Source: Loripinus fragilis (lineage: Eukaryota > Mollusca > Bivalvia > Lucinida > Lucinidae). From it: 64,000 nt of DNA. Every line of letters starts with the position of its first letter. Within the stretch, counting starts at the first letter, position 1. A program made the position numbers and the translations under genes. The stretch is taken from positions 72,737,254-72,801,253 of the forward strand of contig OZ026518.1 in the NCBI GenBank assembly GCA_964019695.1. Reading direction: 5' to 3'. The notes under the pieces were generated by a model. That model ran no database searches. It was not told where the DNA came from and worked only from the letters and a program-made list of their open reading frames with translations. Shown here one piece after another: positions 34,901 through 46,900 of the stretch.

Positions 34901-37900
34901 ATTTTTAAACTGATGAATAAGAAAATAATCACAATTTTACGCAAATTATTTTTGCTTAACTGGCCCCATGAAAATGTTGGAATATATTACAGACATCAAG
35001 AGATCAGAAGGTGTTGAACTGATATATTCTCAACTAGTAGATTAAAAAAATGAAGATGTTTCTAATTCAACAGATTTACATTCAACAAAGTGATCACTTT
35101 CCGCAAAACTTTTAACAAACTTCTGTCTATCCAAACAAAAGTCCTCGTTTATGATACCCTAGTAAATGTCTGATTTTAGGTATTGTTGCCATTGGAGGAG
35201 AAGCAGTCTCTATATCTAAGCAGTCTGGTTCAGGTTTACCATCTAACAGAAAGAGATTAGGAGCCAAACTCAGTGAACCCAACTGGGTTTCTGATGATGA
35301 TGGTGATGATGATGAACAGCCTGTTAAAACTGTTCAAAAGAAGAAGAAAGGGATAGTTGTGACTGGAGGAGAGGCTGTTGATAAGGCTAAAGAATTGTGA
35401 GTAACCATCATCCAGTTGTAAAAAATACTTGTCTTTTTTTAAAATCTTTTTATGCTTAATAGAACCTTCCATCTTTATCATTTTGTCATGATAGAAATAA
35501 TTCATTAATATTTGGAATTACTGGCCACTCTCCCCTTCTGTACTGTAAATTCAAAAATTTTCGCGAGGTTTTATTTTTGCGAAACTTCACGGATGCGGAG
35601 TTTTGGGATAATAAAACTTTCGCCAAATGGCGAAATCACTCTGTCGTTCCCTGATGTAAGTAAATCAGGTCCAAGTCGCAAATTTTAAACGTGGCAAATA
35701 TGTCTTTTAACTCTATTCGTGAAAATAAAATTCTCGCAAAAATTTATGAATTTACAGTACCTTTATAAAGAACTTTAAACACCCTTCCTCCTAAAACAAA
35801 TCTTCAGAATTGAAAACGTTTGGTAGAAATGGTTACAAATACAGTAAAACGGCCACTCTCAAAAAGACTGAAAATTGGTTTTCAAGACCAATTATTGCAT
35901 AATGCAGGTCAAACTTATTGCAAAATGCTCCCCTTGGAGCATGTAATACTTTCTACCAGAGGGTGTGATTAGAAATACTTTTCTTATTTTTCAACCAAGA
36001 CAGGTAATTACTCAAAAGAACTGTCTCAATGCATTTTTTGAAAAGCAATGAATAGTGATATACAGTCGAATAAAGTAAAAAAATACTGATTCTAAATTGA
36101 AATTCCCAATCCAGTGGGCCCCCGGCCCCATTCCTGAAAAGGCAGAAAAAATCCCTGCATTATGCCTACATGACCTTTTATAACTTTGGTTTAAATTGTT
36201 CAATGTATGACATAGTTCTAAAGAGTAAAGGCCAATTTGAAATATTTAATGAATCACTTGAGACATTGCTTTTGAAATCTATTTCTAGATATGTCGAAAT
36301 TCATCTCACATTTTCTGCAAATTTTATGAAGTCATTTATTACATGTTAGTTTCCATAATTATTTGAGCCAGTGAATGAGATTTCCAACAATGTGGTATGT
36401 GCGACCAGCAAATGGAAATGCTCAGACCAGCCTGCGCATACCCGCAGTCTGATCAGATCCTTTGCTTGTCGCTTGACTATCCTATGAGTGTTAAGCTACT
36501 GACTGAACATCATTGGAGTTTCTAAGCTTAAAAGGAGGCTGCACAGGCTCATCTGAGTCTACACTTGTCAAAATGTGACTTTGTTGGAACTCTCATGCCG
36601 CTGCTCATTTGTAAATGGCAATGTCCGGTTAGAGCTTTTGACATATTTTTCATCGTCATTTCATTGCAGACCAACATCAAGAAAATTGTCTGACATTTCG
36701 TCAATTTTGGATCCAAAATCAGTATCAGAAGCTTTGAAGATGGACCACGAACCAGCTGATCTTGAAAACAAAGAAAATATTTCTGTTATCAATGGTAAGA
36801 CATAGGTTGAGATAAACAAAAAATTTGGGCATAAAATTGTGAATCATTTCTTATCCAATTGTTCAAACATTTGTTTGGGTGCTCCAAAAGAACTGTCTCA
36901 TTGAGACGGTTATTTTGAGTACCCACAACATATGTTTTGGTCGAGAAAATTTGATTACCATCTCTTATTGAAAACACAGGGGCCACTCAGATAATATACT
37001 GAAATAGAATATAAACTTATTACTTTGTGGCATACTGTAAACACTGGACTGGCCCCTGTGATTTAAAAGTCTGTATTAAAGATAACCAATCCTGTAAAAT
37101 ATGTTTTTTAAAAATGCTGAGAGTAGATTCCTGTAAGTGTATAATTCAGTAAACATTGTAAGCCCAGATGGGATGCCTAAAAATTTGGCTTCTCAACGTG
37201 GACTGCACTGATTACTCGGAGGAAAAGATAATCTCAATGGCCAGACAGGGAGTGCAGTGGCTCAGTGACAAGAGTGCTTGACTCCAGACTGAGGGGCAGC
37301 GGGTTCAGGCCTCAACAGCATCACTGCGTTGTGTCCTTGAGCAAGAACATTAATCCTAGCTTAGTACTGGTTCAACCCAAAAAAAACCCCGCCCCTTTAT
37401 AACTGAAAGATTGTTGATTGGACGTAAAGAATCAAATCAAACAAACAAATCAATGGCCAGACATAATAATGTACACACAGATAAGAGGTTGCAAAATGTG
37501 GCATCCCATCATGGTCTGCACTGTTTGCTTGGATAAAATATGTAATATTTTACATTGTTGCAGAGTGTGTCATCTTATCAGGTTCAGCACTGTTTGATAA
37601 GTTTAGGGACAAATAAACAATGTTATAATTTTAAAATTCCTACCTGTGACCCTTAAATTTATGGGTAAGGAAATAATGCAATTTAAGGTATACAAACTAT
37701 CCTTATCTGGACCTATGTTACGGGATTTGTTATCTTTAATACAGACTTTTAAAGAAGAGTGGGTATTCAAAACTAAATTTTCTTATACTTCAATCAAAAC
37801 ATATGTTGACATTATAATTTTAAAATTCCTACCTGTGACCCTATAAAATGAATAATGGACCATTCCAAACCGTAGTGTATCACATGAATGAAGAATCATC

Positions 37901-40900
37901 CTGGTGCAAAAGGTTGAAACGAAACATTCAATCACTGAATTTTCTCTAGTCTGAGTTTTCTCTGACGTTTTAGTGGCTTTTCTTTATTTTAATATTTGCC
38001 ACTACCAGTTAGTGGCAAATATCAAAATATGGAAAAGCCACTTAAACATCAGAGAAGGCTCGGATTAAATTTTCTCTTGCAGGATTTGATGAAGATGACC
38101 TTGAGAAACCCAAGTTTAATTTCAAGCCAGAAGGGGCTAAAGTTCCCTTTATCCTGTCAGAAAAAGGTCAAGAGCCCATTGTCCAGGTAAGCTCATAGAC
38201 ATTATCATGGGTGAAAGTTTTCAGGATTATTCCTGAATTCAGGATTTTGAGGCTGACTTTCCATAGAAAGTCAGCCTCAAAACGCTGAATTCTGCAGGTT
38301 ATAATAGCTTCTCTGATTTAGTTTCAGTTTATCTAAAGGTATTTGACCATTAAACCTGGATTTTTTTATCATTTAAAGGCGTACAGCAAATTTTAAATTC
38401 TGATTTTCTAAAGTTCAGGATTTTGGAAATTTTGAACTTTCACCCATGCATTATATTACAGATTTAGCAGAGTTCACACAGACTTGAAAATGTCTTGAAA
38501 TTGAGGGCTTTCTTTAAATGTTCTTGAAAACACAATCTGTTATGAAAGGTACTTGCAAAACATTCTAATGTATTAAAAGATACTTAGATTTTACTATTTT
38601 CTGTAGTTTTTATCTCTATTAATGGACACCAAAATCAGTTAAAATATGTAGCCCTGATAATGGTAACCAAATGCAGAGTACAATTATTTTACCTTTATTT
38701 GGTGCAGATTATTTAAGCACAATTAAACTTGTCATTTTTCATTTATCTATACATCCTGCAATGTTTGCGTTTTGAATTTCAAACATTTAGGATATTGCAA
38801 AATTTTAAAAGCTCTCACTCTTGAAAATACATGTAGTAGATAGAGCCTTGTCTCTGTTTGGCAGGTTCCCGGCACCATTAACCAGTATCTACGAGACTAT
38901 CAGAGAGATGGGATCAAGTTTCTTTATTCTCACTACACATATAACAGAGGGGCCATCTTAGGGGATGATATGGGACTTGGAAAGACGGTGCAGGTAAGAT
39001 GAACTAGCAATAAAATACAGTGAAGTCCATTCTACAGGGGCCAGTCCAGCTTAATAATATGCCATCTCCTATAATATGCTGAAATAGACTATAAGCTGAC
39101 TTAAACTTATTACTTTGTGGCATACTGTAAACACTGGACTGGCCCCTGTGGTCCATTCATAATGCTATGTTTGGGGTCCATAGGAATGGACCGTGTTATC
39201 AGTGATCCTTGCTATAAAGTGACAATTTTACAAAAGAAATTATAGGAAAATGACCATTTCATGGTCATTATCCAATAATTCCTTTGTAAAATTCCATGGT
39301 ACAAAAATTTGGGAGCCACAACATGACAGTGTTATATCCAGCTCTGTGTTATAATAGGTGTGTTTTTAAGGGATTGCATTGTAGTCACATGCAGTTTTTT
39401 CACCAAATTTTTTGTTTGATTTGATCCTTTAGTCCCATCAACAATCTTTCAGTTATGTAGGGATGGGTCTTCCTGGGTTGAACCAGTACTAAGCTAGGAT
39501 TTATGTGTCTTGCTCAAGGACACAACACAGTGACGCCAGGGAGGCTCAAAGCCACTGCCCCTCAGTCTCGAGTCAAGCACTCTACGGCTGTGCTCCCATT
39601 TTTCACCAAAATAAAGAGACAAAAAGAATGTAAATATTAACAATGATGTAAATTTATCTGACATTTATTGAAAAACAAACATTCTGCTCAAGGATTCAGT
39701 TTGGTGTTGGCCTTGGATATAGTTAGAAAATCTTTCCAAATGTCCGAGACCTAACTAACCAGGTAGGACAATTTGCTTGAAATAATTTTCCATTTATCAT
39801 TTTTTAGAATGTGTTTACAAGGAACTTTGAAAACAGTATGGATCCTGATCAGCCGGCCTCTCACAGATACATACTGATCTGTTCCATCAGCATAAGGAGA
39901 AATCTTAGAGACCTAAACTCCCATTTTAGAGACCTAAAATGATAATAATGATCCAGCCTAGACTAGGAGCTGGCATGGTGTAGTGTATAAACTACTCACC
40001 TTGTACCCAGGGGTCCCAAGTTTGATCCCCAGTTCCTCCAGTCTATCGGACGAGACTCTTAAGCTGTGGCTCCATCTCCATATGACCTTAGATGTTGGTG
40101 GGACATTAAACACAAACACACACAACAGTCATAGATTGATATTTGTTATTGTTGGTTTAAAACAGACTCTCACTTCCATCGTTAATTGTAACTACAGTAT
40201 TAAAGGAACAAAGTGACATATATATTTAGTAAGATGAGACCATGTGATGTTATTATTCAAGTCACATGATTAAAGTATACCATTTTTTACCATTTTAAGG
40301 GACTCAATTTTATGTTTATTTGTCTTGATGAAGGTCTAGTGTATGACTGAATGTGTCATCTTAAAGTACAGCCTCTCTAGTGCTTCATGACTTACACATA
40401 CAAAGAACTGTAGAAGATGAAGATTGATACCAAATACTTGACATATTGCCATACAGTAAAACCTGTGTTAAACAGCCACTCAAAAATGGACAAAACAAAG
40501 ATCTTTATGATAATGGTAGCTTAATGAAGGTCAAAAGTATTGCAGTATGCTTCCTTTGAAGCATTCTGCAATGTTTTAACCTGCATTAAGCAATAATTGA
40601 TATTGAAAACCAATTTTTGGTCTTTTTGAGAGTGGCCGTTTTACACAGGGTTTACTGTACTGGACAGCTGAGCCTGTATGTTTGAAGAATGACTTAAAAC
40701 ATATACATAAGTACGATAAATCATAAATGCTCCAAAATCTAAACCCTAGCTGCCTGCCAAAATGGCCTAGACAAACAGTTCAGACCCAGATCAGACTGCT
40801 TCTGAAGAAGCAGTTAGATCATTGTCTACCCTGTTTGCTACTCTGACAAGCATTTTGTGAATTTTAGCCCTGAAAACCAATATTTTATTTGTGAGCAGAT

Positions 40901-43900
40901 AGAGAAAAGTGTTCAAAATTTTAGAACATTTACCATACCATTTTTTGATAGGCTGGCCATAATACTATGTGGGATTTTATGCTTTCAGGTGATAGGATTC
41001 TTGGCTGCCTTGTTGGGGAAGCAGGGAAACAGAGTAGATGTTATGCGACAGAAACCACAGTTTATTAGAAAGGTATAATGTATGTTGGTTCCCTTCTTAT
41101 GTCTAAAGGTGCTAGCACCAGATTAGACAGAAAAAAACATGTGCAAACAAACAAATAGTCTCAGATCACACTGCTGCTAGAGGTTGAAATGCCACATCCT
41201 GTTATTTGCTAAGATATAAATAATCTTCAGGGACAGAAATACATCATTTAATCAAAATTTTGACCAATGACCCCTTAAAATATGAAATGGGCAAACCCAT
41301 CGTCATTGCATCAATCTGTATGAGAAAAATCATCTGTGCAAAAAGAAAGGAGAGTCAAATAAAATGTTAGTTGCCAGGGCTGAAATTCACAAAACAGTTG
41401 TCAGAATAGCAAACATGGAAGATCCTAATCAGACTGCTTCAGAAGCAGTCTGATCTTGGTCTGCACTGTTAGTCTAGGCATTTTTGGCAGGCAACTAGTG
41501 TTTGATACTTTAGAGCATTTACCATACTTTTTATGTGTGTTTCATACCTAAAGTGGTAACTTACAATACTGAACAATTTTTGTATGTGACAATGAAATCT
41601 TTTCAAGTGTTGTTTTTTTAATTCAAAGTTATCTGATTTGACAGCTGTGAGGGAGAAATCTGGAGTTAAGTCCCATTTCTTGATCATCGGACCAGGAGAT
41701 ATAATGAACAACATACCAAGTTTTTTTTATAATTTTGTTTTTATTCACAGTTATCTGATTCCACAGCTGTGAGGGAGGAATCCGGAGTAAAGTCCCCTTT
41801 CTTGATCATAGGACCAGGCTGCGTCTTATACAACTGGCTGGAGGAACTTGAAACATGGGGATATTTCACCATCAGGTACATATGAGTAACATACCAAGGT
41901 TGTTTTTTTTTATAATTTTGTTACTTATTCAAAGTTGTCTGATTCCACAGCTGTGAGGGAGGAGTCTGGAGTAAAGTCCCCTTTCTTGATCATAGGACCA
42001 GGCTGTGTCTTATACAACTGGCTGGAAGAACTTGAAACTTGGGGATATTTCACCATCAGGTACATATGAGCCACATAACAAGAAAGCCTTTTTTGTTTAC
42101 AGGGTTCGCACAGGCTTGAAAAGTACTTGAATATGAAGCTCTTTCGCGAAAAGTCCTTGAAAATGAAATATGCCTTGTAAAGTACTGGAGAATCTCTATA
42201 AGGCCTTGAAAAGTACTTGATTTCCACTATTTTCTGTAAGACTTAATCCTGTTAATGTAGATTAAAATTAGTATAAAATTGTTGTCCCTTTATTTGGTGC
42301 AGCATAATGCTGCACCAAATAAAGGGACAACAATTTTATGCTAATTTTCTGATACTTATTTTTCTGTTCAATCAGGCCATCATTTACGAAGTTAGATTTT
42401 AATGTCCGATTCAGTATGTTTCCTAAACTTGTAGTCCTTGAAAACTGTAGTATAGGTTTTTAGAAGTCCTTGAAAATTCCTTGACTTTTACATAGCCTTG
42501 CCTGTATGAACCATGGTTTAATGTGAACAACAAAAGTGCTGATCAGACTGGGTTTGAAGTTTTATGTTCAGTTTGTGATTATTTACACTAGATCTATATT
42601 AACACTGTGAAATCAAGCGAGATCTCAAATATTCTTACGCATGGGTTTTTATTGAAGTATAAAAACGAATTGGGTTTGCCATGGACCTATCAAAATCACG
42701 AAAAAAAAATGATAAAAACATTGAGTTGGAATTATAGGAATATATGCTACATCTAAAAATTTAAAGATTTTTGGCATTCTCCCTAGCTGAGCAGGAATCT
42801 TTAAGCGTTACTTCATCACAGGATCTGGAGACAGGTTATCCGGCATCAAGCAGGCCCATATGATAGTTAATGATAAGGGAACGTCATTTTTGTCAAGGTA
42901 AAATAATGTCAAGGAAGATAACTGAACTGTCAAAAGGTCAAAATGTACCAGTTATTGATCCCAAGTACCAAAATTGACCATATTGATAAACAAAAGGCAA
43001 AACACAAAATGAAGCTGTACTTTCATTTACATGTAGATAGGAAAACGCATATATCATATTCAGCCTAATAAGTCAAATAAGTCGTAAGTTCATAAATTTA
43101 TGCACAGATTTTTTTCAAGTTTCTATACCTTCATATGAAAACAGTGTGGATGCAGATCAGCTGGCTTCTGATGAAGCCAGCTGATCAGCATCCACACTGT
43201 TCAGTCAGGCATGAGAAAGTTCAGGATTAATCAGGATTTCCTGATTGAGCGCTGGCATATGATTTAAATAATGCCAGTTTTTTTTGCTGAAATTTATTTT
43301 TGAATGAAGTTGAACTCAATTTTAGATATAAATAAAGCATAAACTGACTGGTTTCTATTGATATTTTGTGATTTTAAACCTTTAATAAGTTATTTAAAAT
43401 TGCTTTTCTCCATTTTGGAGTCAACCGACATATTTTCCTGATTGAAAATAGCTGACTGTTCTCATCCCAGTTCTACATCCACATTTGTAATGAAATAACA
43501 CCTGGGTTGACTTTAAATATAAGAATATGTACTGTTTAACACTTGGCGGAAGCAAAGGGGCTCTTTCATGGTATGGGAAATTAACATGGGAGTCTGCCCA
43601 CGCTTGGAATTTGATAATATTATGTTTAATAATTGTCTGGGGTATGACTTTTATATTTATGGTGCATTTGAGTTTTTATGCAATTCCATTGCTAATTTAT
43701 GACGTCATGTATGATATCACTACAATACCTTAGGGTATCCAGTTATAATCATTTCTAAAGAAATTGACATATCATGTAATGGGCGCAGAAATGCTTTATT
43801 TAATAACCATATCATTGTTAAGTTCGTTGATACTATAAATGGCTTTGTATGTATTAGGATAGCGTTTGGGCAATCATTTTTATGAGATGGTACCCCAATT

Positions 43901-46900
43901 TTCAACTGTATATTTTGTATTCAGTCGAATTTGGAATTAAAATTTTTACACATTGCGGTCTTTGTCAAGATACCATTTCAACATATAAACTTTCCATATA
44001 TGTTAAGAATATGTAGACAAAATTTCATGAAATTCAAGGACCGGTAACATATTTTTCAACTTGATGTAAACACATGGCCCTAATTCATCAAAATGTAAAA
44101 AATACAATAATTATGTTTCGATGTAAAACATACTTGAATACTTGCTTAGTTTGAATCACCATGCTAGTATGTTTATTGGTAGAAGTTGATATGTTCAGTG
44201 TTTTTCCCTATTGCTGAATGGAAAAAGGAAAAAAAAAACAATATTCTTTGATATTAAGTGCCATAATTCTTAACTAATGAAGTGCTTACACAATAATATT
44301 ACCCAAAACGATACAATATGGTGACACTGGACTTACCACATCTAGTTTCTAACGTTAAAACTACATCTAACCAATGTTACACTTAATATGTTACATTATT
44401 AAGAATTGTAGTTCATACAGAAGAGAAACCTTATGACAAGTCAGTTCATACAGGAGAGGAACCTTATATCTATGGTTTTATAATTGTAAGCCTCATTAAT
44501 AAACCTGGTTCACAAGAATAAGCACCTGTCAAACCTATTGGTTAAAATTTACCATTTTGGTCACAGAGAACTCTTGGCTTCAAAGGAATTGCTAAATTAA
44601 TGCTTAAATCTTCTCTGTTTATTCTATTTTGCAAAACTGATGCTTATTTCCATCAAATGGCAACATTTATTCTTTGGCTGGCTGTATATTCCAGGCATAC
44701 AGTTTCGTTTTCTGGACCTCACCTATTCATGTAGAACACTGTTCTATGATACCTTTGATATGACTCTGTTACACTTAATCCTGGTCACGGCACCAAAATG
44801 TGGTTACTCTAGTTCAGTTAGGATGTATAGAAATATTTGGTCTTCTTGTTTTCACATGTTTATTGATAGGATATTATGTTTCTTAAACAATATCATGCAG
44901 GACTTGAGGAAGTGATATACATTGTCTTGGCCCCATAGTGCCATGATATGGGGCCATGACCTTTGGCATTTCCGGCCATTGAATCATTTGAAATTGTCTA
45001 AACATGTCTTTTCTTAAGAAAAGTGGAAGTAGATTTAAAAACAACCTCCTTCTGTCGAGTTATTGATTCATTTCAACTAAATAATTAATTTTGCTAAAAC
45101 TGACCTATACCCTTAAGAGGTAGGAAATGACAAAGTTACCGGTTTTGGATTTTCATGAAATTTGGCTCAGATCAGTAGGATATATATGGCATGTTTTTGT
45201 GATAATATGATATCTTGACAAAGACTAGAACATATCTATCTTTGGAATTTAATGTTGAATGTTTTGTAAATTTTTGAAAAAAAATATTGAAATGTTATAA
45301 TCACTTCTTCAGAAAACGTAAACCATAATATATCCAAATGGTTTCCTGGTATTAATATAATGCCTATGGTATTTTGGATTTAATCTAGATGATAAATCAT
45401 AGAAATAAACAAAACTATAGATTGAGGACATAGAACTTTAGAGACAGGTGTCACCTCAAAAGTGGAGTGCGTCAGGGTTGCTTCCTAAGCCTTATTCTTA
45501 ACTATCTAATTCAATACATACATTTTCGTAGTTTGTATATAACGAGTCATTATTATGCAAAGTTTAAAGAAAATCCATGCGTGGGCACAGATGCAAGACC
45601 CCCTTTTAATGGATTTTATCTAAGAACCTCTTGGCAGGTTTATATTTCAACAAAAGGCATCTGATCAAGCCAGCATAAATATAGTGACTGATGTTGGCCT
45701 TTCATGTGTGTGTAGGGAGTGCAGTGGCTCAGTGGTAGGGTGCTTGATGCGAGACTGAGAGGCCGCGGTTCGAACCTCACTGGTGTCACTGAGTTGTGGT
45801 CCTTGAGCAAGACACATTCATCCTAGCTTAGTACTGGTTCAACCCAGGAAGACCTGTCCCTGTTTAACTGAAAGATTGTTGATGGGACGTAAAGAATCAA
45901 ATCAAACAAACAAACAAAATCAACAAAAGGTATTTGATCTAGCCAGCATAAATATAGTGACTGATGTTGGCCTATCATGTGTGTATATGGCTTTTGCCAT
46001 GTTTTTCCCTGTACATTTTTATTTTGTGTTTGACAGGAAATTCCATGGTTCCAGTAAGAATGACTGTCTCAGTGACATAAAGAAAGGAAAAGTAGAAATT
46101 GTTGTGACAACATTCGAAACCTTCAGAGAACATCAGGTAAAATGTGGAGGGTTTTGCAGGAATGCTCATGTATAATTGAATTTATTAATTGGATTGAAGA
46201 AAAGATATAAAATGCAAGGCTTGCTGAGTATTTTATAAAATATTCACAAGTTAAATAAATTTGTTAACTCAGGTATGTGTTTGTTAGATTCTATTTATCA
46301 TATGACATTAAAAGTACTTTAGAATCACATTTTTGCTATGGAGTGCAGTGGCTCAACTGGTAGAGCATTAATCTGCGGATCGAAGGGTTGCTAGATCGAG
46401 ACTGAACAGAGTCACTGTGTTATGTCTTTCAGCAAGACACTTTATCCACTGCTTAGTACTAGCTTGACACAGGAAGACAGGAAATCGGTTTGTTTATTCA
46501 GTTTTTCGAAAAGTTGATTGTGAAAAAATCAGCAGAATGACAAATAAGCATGAAAAATTTCCAAGTAGACAAAGAGTTGATTATCAGTTACCTCTCATAT
46601 AAACTTCATTGTTGCATGTTGACCTGATAAACGTTGTCCCTCTCACTGCATGTATCTTTGTCAGGTCCATATGACATTGCACTTTTTGAATGACATCGTC
46701 AATGCCATTGAATCAACACGAAAATCGATAATTGCTTCATAATCACTAGTTTGAAGAGTGAATCAACTTGTAAATTGATAAATAGAATACCAGGCTCCGA
46801 GGTTATAAAACTCTTATCACGCTCAACTCAACTGAGCACGAAATTTCAACTGCTCTTAAAAACTAAAATACCGAAAGCTGAATAAGTTCTTACTTCAAGT

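Noticed and set aside
37248..37449. Possible functional tRNA gene
   Set aside because: A- and B-box-like words are present in this and the other family S copies, but the cloverleaf arms do not close and the element has a SINE body, a tail and a target duplication.
42822..42897. A segment with acceptor- and donor-like ends after exon 10
   Set aside because: It is flanked by cacag and gtaaaa, but the phase needed between exons 10 and 11 gives a stop, and it does not match the helicase. Exon 10 joins exon 11 directly in frame.
43527..43733. A hydrophobic 68-codon frame
   Set aside because: AT-rich intron translation; hydrophobicity follows from T-rich codons and there are no splice sites or homology that I recognise.
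45876..46175. A 99-codon + strand frame covering exon 11
   Set aside because: Only 46037-46136 is coding; the frame is extended by a SINE tail and intron sequence.
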